38,260 nucleotides of DNA from Bradyrhizobium sp. CCH5-F6 (lineage in GTDB: Bacteria > Pseudomonadota > Alphaproteobacteria > Rhizobiales > Xanthobacteraceae). Both the position numbers and the translations under genes were made by a program. Within the stretch, counting starts at the first letter, position 1, and each line of letters starts with the position of its first letter. The stretch is from the NCBI RefSeq assembly GCF_001556045.1, contig NZ_LSIC01000135.1, forward strand, positions 1-38,260, written 5' to 3'. The notes beneath the pieces were generated by a model that had not been told where the DNA came from, did no database searches, and worked only from the letters and a program-made list of their open reading frames with translations. This document shows, one piece after another, positions 32,313 through 38,260 of this stretch.

Positions 32313-32824
32313 ATGAAGGGCCACGCAATGGTGGCGTTCGCGGCAATTGTTCTTGGGTCACCTGCGATCGCGCAAACGGCCGATATGTCCCAAGGCCAGC
32401 AATTGTTCAGGGCGTGTGCGCCATGTCACTCGCTAGAATCCGACCGCAACATGACCGGGCCGAGCCTCGCTAGCCTCTGGGGCCGCAAGGCCGGCAGCTT
32501 GCCGAGCTTCGAGCGCTACTCCGATGCACTCAAATCCTCCGGTACCATCTGGGACGACCGCTCGCTCGACGGCTGGCTTACCGACCCGGACCGGATGGTG
32601 CCGGACAATGACATGCCGTTCAATGGAATCAAGGACGAGCGCGCTCGCGCGGATTTGCTGGCCTTCCTGAAGGAGGCAACCCGGCCGGGCGCGCCAAAGC
32701 AGCCGTGCAGGCTCCGCCCGGTGGCATGGGCGGGATGCGGTATCGCGCTCCTCCTTGTCTCGCAACGGCGAACGTATGTGCCAAAGCAGCTTCGGCCCTG
32801 CGTCTACAGCCTTGTTTGGTGTAG
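32313..32824 (+). pseudogene. Truncated c-type cytochrome gene, paralogue of the one at 3065
   Basis: A signal peptide (MVAFAAIVLGSPAIAQ) and a full cytochrome c domain are present: CAPCH, TGPSLASLWGRKAGSLPSFE, YSDALKSSG, and the axial Met in NDMPFNGIKDERARADLLAF. The first 125 residues align well with the protein encoded at 3065. After about 32690 a change of frame is needed to reach the linker PPGGMGGM, and that frame stops at 32822-32824 without the second domain found in the 3065 product. The haem domain itself could still be made from the first frame, which stays open to 33011. GGAGG lies 8 nt upstream of the ATG. Confidence 0.7.
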
Positions 32825-33285
32825 GAATCAAATTGGTATTCGTCCGCCGGCTGCAATTCGATCATCGTCCATAGAACAGAACAAATATGAGTGCCCTGGC
32901 GACCAAGCTGGTCCAGACCACCGATATCCGAAACAGCCAATCGTTTCGCGTTTTAAAATTCATCTGGGGAAGCTTGAATTTCAAGAGGCCGCACCGCTCG
33001 CTGACTGCTGAAGCCCAAGGCTTCCACCGGCGTACTGTAACACACATAACGAAGCGCAGCGACACAACGATCGTGGCAAGAGCTCGTGTTCTTTAACGCT
33101 TCAGTTTCGGTATTTCTGGCGGCCCTAAAAGCTCTTGGTCTCGAATGTCCGTCCTCAGGTGCGCTCGCAGGAGGCAGCAATCCGTCAGTCTGGACTTCAT
33201 GTCTGCGCCTACGAACAAACTATATGAGCGACGACGAGTTCGCCGCGGCAAACAGGATGGAAAGGCTTCCACCCAGATTGCCACG
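32825..33285. other. Region without a supportable gene
   Basis: Short frames exist on both strands but show no domain, signal peptide or convincing start. The stretch separates the broken cytochrome c gene from a remnant next to the IS66 element and is probably decayed sequence. Confidence 0.45.
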
Positions 33286-33477
33286 CTAGACGACGAGCCG
33301 GTACTGCAGGTCCGTGCTCTCCAGGTGCTGGCGCATCTGGTGCATGAAGGGGTCGGCCTTCAGCGAGGGACCGGCCAGCTACCGCCGCGTAGAGCCTGAG
33401 CTGCTGCCGCTCGTTGAACCACTTGATCGCGGGGAATTACCTCCCGAGGCCTTTCCTGTCGCTCCCTGTGCCTCGCC
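33286..33477 (-). pseudogene. Fragment of an unidentified gene at the IS66 insertion point
   Basis: On the minus strand two frames join into a plausible C-terminus: WFNERQQLRLYAAVAG in one, then LAGPSLKADPFMHQMRQHLE and STDLQYRLVV with a stop at 33286-33288. The frame change is near 33385. The sequence would continue upstream across the IS66 element into 38230-38260. I do not recognise the family. The fragment is seen only by reading across a frameshift, so confidence is low. Confidence 0.35.
33470..33477 (+). repeat. IS66 target-site duplication, left copy
   Basis: GCCTCGCC directly precedes the left inverted repeat and is repeated exactly at 38222-38229 after the right one. It proves insertion by transposition and marks the precise boundaries of the element. 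Confidence 0.9.
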
Positions 33478-33499
33478 GTAAGCGCTAAGCCGCCACCCT
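33478..33499 (+). repeat. IS66 terminal inverted repeat, left
   Basis: Starts GTAAGCGCTAAGCCG and matches the reverse complement of 38200-38221 at 19 of 22 positions. Its inner end touches the tnpC stop codon. Confidence 0.88.
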
Positions 33500-35087
33500 A
33501 TGGACGCAGGCTTGACGCTTTGCGGAATCGCCACGGCATGAGGTCTTCGATTCTGCGATGGGGATGGCCGTCGATAATGGCCTCGAGTGTTTCGGCGATG
33601 TAGGCGGCCGGGTTGACGTCGCTGAGCTTGCAGGTGGCAACGATCGACGCAAGCAAGGCCCAATTTTCAGCCCCGACCTCATGCCCGGCGAAGAGCGCAT
33701 TTTTTCTGGTCAAGCAGACTGGCCGGATGGCGTTCTCGACCGGATTGGTGTCGAGCTCGAGACGCCCATCATCGAGGAAGCGGGTCAGCCCTTGCCAATG
33801 ATTGAGCGCGTGGCGGATGTCATCGGCGAGCGTCGAGCCGCTGGAGATCATCGACAGCTGTTTCTCGAACCACGGCTTCAACGCCTCGACGATGGGCAGC
33901 GAGTGCTCCTTGCGCGCGGCCAGCCTGATGTCCGGCGATGAACCGCGTACCATGGCTTCGATGGCGTAAAGCTGTGCGATCTGCCGGACGGCGGCCTCGG
34001 CGATCGGCGATTTGCTGTTGCGGGCCAATTTGACGAAGCGCCGGCGCAAATGGCTCCAACAATGCACGAGCGTCCACGGCCCTTGCCGTCGAGCGACTTC
34101 GCTGAGCCGGTCATAACCGTCATAGGCATCGCATTGCAGGAAGCGTCCGTTAAAGCCGTCCAGGAACTGTTCAGCGAAGGCGCCGCTGCGACCGGGGGCA
34201 TATCGGAACAGCACGATCGGCGGACTTGGGCCGCTATGGCCGCGGTCGTCGGAGACGATCGCCCAGAAGTAGCCCTTCTTCGTTTGACCACGCCCGGGAT
34301 CGAGCACCGGCGCCGTGGTTTCGTCCATGAACAGGCGATCCGCCGCTGCCAGATGGCGGCGCATGTGGTCGGCAACGGGTTGGAGATGGAAGCAGGCGCG
34401 GCCGGACCAATTGCCCAGGGTCGCCCGATCAAGCCGGATCCCCTGGCGCGCATAGATCTCGGCCTGACGGTAAAACGGCGTATGGTCGCCAAACTTGGAG
34501 ACGATCACGTGCGCAATCGCCGCTTCGGTCGGTAGTCCACCAGGCACGACATGCTCCGGTGCGTGCGCCTGCACGACAGGGCCCGAGCAGCGGCGGCAGA
34601 TGTATTTCGGGCGGCGTGTGACCAGCACGCGCCATTGCGCCGGGATCACGTCGAGCCGTTTGCTAACGTCCTCGCCGATCTTCGTCATGGCCCCGCAACC
34701 GCACGGACAAAGCGTGCTCGCAGGCTCGAGGATCCGCTCCACCTGCGGCAAATGGGCAGGCAAGCAGCCCCGATTACGATGACGGTCCTGATCCGATCCG
34801 GTGCGAGATCGGCCCCTGATGACCGCCGCAGCCTTCTCCTGTGCCGCATCCAGGACGCCTTGCGCGATCTCCACGTCTTCGAGTGGCAAATGATATTGAT
34901 CTGGCCGCAGCTTCTCGGACTTCGCGCCGAACTTCTCGCGTCGCAATTCGCCGAGGATGATCTCCAGCCGACGCCGCGCTTCTTCCGAGGCCGCCAGCGC
35001 CCCCTGATGCTCGCTCAACGCCGCCTGGGTTTGCGCCAAAAGCGCTTTCAGTTGTTCATTTTCGTCGCGCAGCGCCGCGATGCTCAT
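33498..35087 (-). CDS. tnpC: IS66 TnpC DDE transposase
   Basis: The 529-residue transposase of IS66. It begins with a leucine-rich coiled coil (LRDENEQLKALLAQTQAALS), then the zinc-binding-like CPCGCG and ICRRCSG. The DDE domain includes LFMDETTAPVLDPG and QCDAYDGYDRL, then HCWSHLRRRFVKL and DTNPVENAIRPVCLTRKNAL with the last acidic residue. The C-terminus (CKLSDVNPAAYIAETLEAII) is complete. The gene looks intact and could act in trans on related ends. Confidence 0.95.
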   Translation of the reverse strand: MSIAALRDENEQLKALLAQTQAALSEHQGALAASEEARRRLEIILGELRREKFGAKSEKLRPDQYHLPLEDVEIAQGVLDAAQEKAAAVIRGRSRTGSDQDRHRNRGCLPAHLPQVERILEPASTLCPCGCGAMTKIGEDVSKRLDVIPAQWRVLVTRRPKYICRRCSGPVVQAHAPEHVVPGGLPTEAAIAHVIVSKFGDHTPFYRQAEIYARQGIRLDRATLGNWSGRACFHLQPVADHMRRHLAAADRLFMDETTAPVLDPGRGQTKKGYFWAIVSDDRGHSGPSPPIVLFRYAPGRSGAFAEQFLDGFNGRFLQCDAYDGYDRLSEVARRQGPWTLVHCWSHLRRRFVKLARNSKSPIAEAAVRQIAQLYAIEAMVRGSSPDIRLAARKEHSLPIVEALKPWFEKQLSMISSGSTLADDIRHALNHWQGLTRFLDDGRLELDTNPVENAIRPVCLTRKNALFAGHEVGAENWALLASIVATCKLSDVNPAAYIAETLEAIIDGHPHRRIEDLMPWRFRKASSLRP

Positions 35088-35156
35088 GCGCTATTTCGAG
35101 CACATCGCCGCCGCGTGTGCCACGATCAAAATAGCTGCCGAGTCATTCTGACGCAG

Positions 35157-35222
35157 TTATCCCGCCGCCTGCGGGCGCCGTGCTTCTTCCGGGCGGACCA
35201 GTCTCCAATCCAGACCTTCGAG
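35157..35222 (-). pseudogene. tnpB: 3' fragment of IS66 tnpB
   Basis: The frame LEGLDWRLVRPEEARRPQAA followed by Gly and a stop at 35157-35159 is the usual TnpB C-terminus. Joined to the fragment ending ...FAALLEG at 37427 it gives a TnpB of about 117 residues, the normal length. This shows that the DNA between was inserted into tnpB at the LLEG codons. Confidence 0.85.
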
Positions 35223-35626
35223 CGAGGGCATCGGGAGATACCCATAAGAGTCACGATGACGTAGCCGCCGGCGAAGAGGTGGAAGTCGTTGATCCGCGTC
35301 ATCCGCTTTATGGTCGGCGCTATCGATTGATCTCGATCGGCAAGGAGACGACCACACGTGGAGCGTGCAAGGAATCCTTTGCGCGTGTACATTACCGATT
35401 CGGTCTCACGCTTCTTCTGCCGCTCGGGGTGACGTGTCTTGAGCGGAACGGCTTGCTGCGCGCCGCGCCGACCAAGCTGAGCCTCGACGCGCTGCAGGAC
35501 TTAATCGCGTTGGCCGAAGAGAGCGGGGGCACATGCCCATCGAACCTCGAGAGGTCTGGCGCAGTTTGCCGGAAATGCTCCGGCAGGCGATCGCAGAAGA
35601 TCTCGGCCAAGTCCTGCGGGAGATGA
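35180..35626 (+). CDS. Small protein of the recombinase cassette
   Basis: The core VEVVDPRHPLYGRRYRLISI, then FGLTLLLPLGVTCLERNG and KLSLDALQDLIALAEESGG, is the conserved small protein (about 90 residues, similar to DUF5372-type proteins) that precedes serine recombinases in such cassettes. Its role is unknown; assistance to the recombinase is assumed from constant linkage. The true start must lie inside the cassette (after about 35227), since the first codons of this frame belong to the tnpB fragment. No clear ATG is seen, so the start is uncertain and the gene may be damaged. Confidence 0.5.
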   Translation: MLLPGGPVSNPDLRARASGDTHKSHDDVAAGEEVEVVDPRHPLYGRRYRLISIGKETTTRGACKESFARVHYRFGLTLLLPLGVTCLERNGLLRAAPTKLSLDALQDLIALAEESGGTCPSNLERSGAVCRKCSGRRSQKISAKSCGR

Positions 35627-35802
35627 GCGATGGGCTCAGAACTCGTCAAACCGGATCACCTGGACCGCAAAGCGGTGGTGTATGTCCGGCAGTCGACGCC
35701 ACACCAAGTGATCACCAATCAAGAAAGCCTGAAGCTCCAGTACGCCCTCTCGCAGCGCGCTCGCGATCTCGGATGGCGCGAGGCGGACATCGATGTGATT
35801 GA
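35533..35802 (+). CDS. Second small protein of the recombinase cassette
   Basis: Starts MPIEPREVWRSLPEMLRQAI and continues AEDLGQVLREMSDGL, a short helical region that recurs before this type of recombinase. The rest of the frame overlaps the recombinase gene and is low in recognisable features. It overlaps both neighbours. Function unknown. Confidence 0.42.
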   Translation: MPIEPREVWRSLPEMLRQAIAEDLGQVLREMSDGLRTRQTGSPGPQSGGVCPAVDATPSDHQSRKPEAPVRPLAARSRSRMARGGHRCD

Positions 35803-37412
35803 CAGCGATCTTGGGCAGAGTGGTGCTGCCGCAGCCCACAGGAAAGGGTTTAAGGACTTGGTTGCGCGCGTCACTCTTGGCGAGATTGGCCTTATCTTGT
35901 CGATGGACGTGACGCGCCTGGCGCGCAATTGTTCGGATTGGTACCCGCTGCTTGATGTCTGCGGGCACCGCCGTTGTTTGATCGCCGACCGTGATGGCAT
36001 CTACGATCCCGGAACGCCCAATGGCCGCCTGCTCCTCGGTTTGAAGGGAACGATCTCAGAGCTAGAATTGCACACGATTAAAAGCCGGATGACCACTGGG
36101 CTTATGGCAAAAGCCGAACGCGGTGACTTGGCCTTGCAACTGCCGGCGGGCCTTGTCCGCGATCCTTCTGGGGTGGTCACCAAGGACCCCAATCTCGAGG
36201 TGCAGGGGCGCCTGTTGCTGCTCTTCGAGACCTTCCTGAAGGTGCGGACCGCCGCGCAAGTGATGCGGGCCTTTGTTGCACGCGGCTTGGCACTGCCTCG
36301 CCGCGACCGCCATGGCGATTTGCGCTGGCAACCGGCCACTGTCTCGGCCGTGACGGCGATCCTCAAGAATCCGGCCTATGCAGGCGCCTTTGTCTATGGA
36401 AGGACTTGGCAGAAGCCATCCCAAAGACCGGGAGAGCGTCCACAAAAATCTCCGCGTCGTGGAACGGACTGGAGGATCGTGGTGAGGGAAAAGTACCCGA
36501 CCTATATCGATTGGGAGACCTTCGAGAAGATCCAGGCGATGCTGCGCGACAATCGGGCAGAGTACCAGCACATCGAGAGCCGTGGCATCCCTCGTGATGG
36601 AGCAGCATTGCTCCACGGCATCACCTATTGCGGCGAATGCGGACACAAGATGGCTGTGCGTTACAAGGGCGGCAGTCAATATGTCTGCAATCATCTCAAA
36701 ATCCAGCGCGGCGCTCCGGAATGTCAGAACCTGCGGGCCGCACCGATCGACGCACAGGTTACAGCGGCATTCTTGGAGGCGGTGGCGCCGGCGGAAATCG
36801 ATGCGTTGTCCAAAGCGCGCAAGACCCATCTGCAGTCCGAAAGAGCCCTACGGCACGCCGAGGAGCAGCAGATTGAGAGGCTTCGCTATCAAGCAGCCCT
36901 TGCTGAGCGCCAGTTCAATCGCGCTGACCCTGACAACCGGTTGGTCACCGGCGAGCTGGAGCGGCGCTGGGAAGCGGCCCTGTTGGAGCTGCGTCGAGCC
37001 GAGGAGGCGTTGGCCCAGCGCAAGGTGCCCAAGGCAAACGACCCCATAGGCGTTGCTCATGATCTGCGTGCCAAGGTGATCGGAAGGGCATCACTCGCAA
37101 TGGGAAGCGGACAAAGTCCTGCCGGTCACGGTCCAGCGCATTCGGCTTAAACGCCGCCTAAAGGTGCAACATCGGCAAACACGATGGCCGGCGATCGCTG
37201 ACCATTCGACAGTAACCCAACTGGCAAACCGTCTCAGCATTCCCACCAAGTGGATCTATGTTCAGCTCAAACGAGAGAGCATCCTGACCACCCGAGAGCC
37301 TTCGGGCCGCTTCCTGTTCCCCGACAAAACAGCCGCCCTGCAAGCCATTCGCAGCTTGAGAAATCACCGTGTCGCGAAGATCGATCTGAGGGAGGATCAA
37401 CATGAAAAGTAA
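35630..37412 (+). pseudogene. Large serine recombinase with an internal deletion
   Basis: The N-terminal resolvase domain is complete: VVYVRQSTPHQVITNQESLK with the catalytic serine, then LILSMDVTRLARN. A recombinase domain (LKNPAYAGAFVYGRTWQKPS) and the zinc ribbon (HGITYCGECGHKMAVRYKGG, then VCNH) follow, then a coiled coil. At about 37085 the frame breaks. The other frame resumes with VLPVTVQRIRLKRRLKVQHR and ends with LANRLSIPTKWIYVQLKRES and SLRNHRVAKIDLRED at 37412. Roughly 100 or more residues of the usual middle are absent, so this is an internal deletion rather than a simple indel. Confidence 0.85.
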
Positions 37413-37427
37413 GGGCATCAACAAGCG

Positions 37428-37723
37428 CCCTCGAGCAAGGCAGCGAACATCGCGGGCGACATTCGCATCACGCCGTCCGCGATCCTTGGCCAAACAAACT
37501 TGCAACCTTCGAGGCGCTTGTGCACCAACACCGGGCCCGTTCGATCCCAGACCAAAATCTTGATCCGGTCCGCTCGTTTCGATCGGAACACGAAGGCTGC
37601 GCCGCTGAACGGATCGAGACGGAGCATCTCCTGCACCTTTGCCGCAAGCCCATCCTGGCCACAGCGGAAGTCGATCGGCCGCATTGCAACGTAAATCTTC
37701 AGATCAGCACCGGCCGCGATCAT
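37428..37723 (-). pseudogene. tnpB: 5' fragment of IS66 tnpB
   Basis: The frame gives the IS66 TnpB N-terminus and core: KIYVAMRPIDFRCGQDGLAA, MLRLDPFSGAAFVFRSKRAD, RIKILVWDRTGPVLVHKRLE and MRMSPAMFAALLEG. It then runs into the cassette and stops at 37418. TnpB is the accessory protein required for IS66 movement. The ATG overlaps the tnpA stop (ATGA). The rest is at 35157-35222. Confidence 0.9.
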
Positions 37724-38184
37724 CGTGACGCTCGCACCGCACGGATCACCCGGGACAGCTGCTCACCATCAATGGCCGTGTCCGTCCGCAGCACGACATC
37801 ACCGATCGCGATCTCAAGCTTGATCGCCGGAGTCTGACGCTCCTCCAACGCATGTTCCACGACCAGCGGCGCGAATGTCGGCGGGGACGCCTCGCACGGC
37901 GGCAACATGCCTCGCTGTCGAAACCGCCGTCGCCAGTCGTAGATCTACCAGCGCGTCGCTCCGTGCTTGCGCGCAACCTCGGACACCTGGGCACCGGGCA
38001 ACAGACTCTCGGCGACGATCCGAGCTCTCTCAGCTTCCGAACGCACGCGGCGCCCCGACGGTCCTTCAAGAACTTCCCGCCGGCTCACCGACCCCGCCGA
38101 TGGGCCGTCCAAATGGACGTCCTTTTTGCTGTCCAATCCCATCCTAAACCTCCGTCCAAGCCGGAGGCTTCTTCGCACATTCAT
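37720..38184 (-). pseudogene. tnpA: IS66 tnpA with an in-frame stop
   Basis: IS66 TnpA is a small helix-turn-helix protein. The frame reads MGLDSKKDVHLDGPS, AERARIVAESLLPGAQVSEV and ARKHGATRW, then a TAG at 37947-37945. The same frame then goes on as IYDWRRRFRQRG and AIKLEIAIGDVVLRTDTAID to the stop at 37722-37720. The usual residue at the stop is Gln (RWQIYDWRR), so this is a single C-to-T type change in CAG. Everything else is intact. Confidence 0.85.
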
Positions 38185-38199
38185 TCTAACTCTGAAGCA

Positions 38200-38221
38200 A
38201 GGGTATCGGCTTCGCGCTTAC
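38200..38221 (-). repeat. IS66 terminal inverted repeat, right
   Basis: On the minus strand it starts GTAAGCGCGAAGCCG. It pairs with the left repeat and lies 16 nt outside the tnpA start. Confidence 0.88.
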
Positions 38222-38229
38222 GCCTCGCC
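38222..38229 (+). repeat. IS66 target-site duplication, right copy
   Basis: GCCTCGCC, identical to 33470-33477. Confidence 0.9.
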
Positions 38230-38260
38230 CGTGCCTGCCGATGCTGCGCCTGCACCGGAG

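Larger units (their letters stand above)
35215..37440 (+). mobile_element. Serine-recombinase cassette inserted in IS66 tnpB
   Basis: About 2.2 kb interrupt tnpB. The ends are bounded by imperfect 13-bp direct repeats, CCTTCGAGCGAGG (35215-35227) and CCCTCGAGCAAGG (37428-37440), 11 of 13 identical, which fit attachment-site halves. The cassette carries, all on the plus strand, a small protein gene, an overlapping second small gene and a large serine recombinase gene. This three-gene order is known from other IS-invading recombinase cassettes in rhizobia. The recombinase has an internal deletion, so the cassette is probably fixed. Confidence 0.75.
33478..38221 (-). mobile_element. IS66-family element with intact ends, carrying a nested insertion
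   Basis: A complete-ended IS66 element. Imperfect 22-bp terminal inverted repeats (19 of 22 matching, starting GTAAGCGC) lie at 33478-33499 and 38200-38221. They are flanked by a perfect 8-bp direct repeat, GCCTCGCC, at 33470-33477 and 38222-38229, the target duplication length of IS66. The three IS66 genes are on the minus strand in the order tnpA-tnpB-tnpC. tnpA has an in-frame stop and tnpB is split by a recombinase cassette of about 2.2 kb, so the copy should be immobile on its own. Without the cassette the element would be about 2.5 kb. Confidence 0.93.

Noticed and set aside
35225..37419. AGGGCATC shared near both ends of the recombinase cassette
   Set aside because: Only 8 bp and not at the junctions. 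The 13-bp near-repeats at the tnpB break fit an attachment site better.

Overview
The window looks like an accessory metal-stress island from a high-GC alphaproteobacterium, most likely Hyphomicrobiales (Bradyrhizobium or a close relative). The evidence is codon usage, Tat-exported oxidases, a SigF/NrsF regulatory pair, a bufferin operon, c-type cytochrome maturation genes and an IS66 element. This placement is inference; no rRNA or tRNA gene was seen.

Layout. Positions 513-13099 (+ strand) hold a copper and thiol-redox block: a broken Rieske (petA-like) gene, a small Cys-rich exported protein, a Tat multicopper oxidase, c-type cytochromes, a DUF411 copper protein, two TlpA/CcmG thioredoxins, Met-rich exported proteins, an Asp-box propeller, a frameshifted SCO1 gene, PCuAC, a Cox11-cytochrome c fusion, a DsbA-like protein, CcdA and a rhodanese. 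Positions 13269-14639 are a graveyard: a truncated anti-sigma gene, an ECF sigma remnant and a sodium:solute symporter remnant. Positions 14704-20343 (- strand) hold a Vgb-like seven-bladed propeller, a peroxiredoxin, and the operon bufA-bufB-bufC-doxX(frameshifted)-sigF-nrsF. Positions 20574-24170 are a mer locus with a MerB-MerA fusion, MerP, MerT and a divergent MerR. Positions 24262-25941 hold a frameshifted DUF3179 gene and a small exported protein. Positions 26173-30418 hold a CcdA-like/thioredoxin/MerR set and a heavy-metal P-type ATPase with a small HMA chaperone, behind MerR-type operators. Positions 30454-32824 carry an nrsF remnant, four small proteins or fragments, a broken methyltransferase and a broken cytochrome c. 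Positions 33478-38221 are a complete-ended IS66 element with an 8-bp target duplication. A serine-recombinase cassette has inserted into its tnpB.

How the parts may work together. The first block would oxidise, chaperone and buffer periplasmic copper and keep cysteines and cytochromes in order. The mer and P-type ATPase blocks detoxify mercury and pump soft metals. The most interesting signal is a repeated promoter motif, GTAACC-N16-CGAA. As I recall it, this is the consensus of Caulobacter SigF. It occurs exactly three times, each intergenic and upstream of a plus-strand gene (24262, 25498, 30756). A variant with a 15-bp spacer lies upstream of bufA. This predicts that the locally encoded SigF/NrsF pair controls a dispersed regulon: bufferin, a DUF3179 protein and two undescribed small exported proteins. 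The transcripts of those two small genes would both begin with a similar short hairpin.

Many genes carry single frameshifts or stops (petA, sco1, doxX, DUF3179, methyltransferase, cytochrome c, recombinase, tnpA). Either the island is decaying or the assembly has uncorrected indels; the sequence alone cannot decide.
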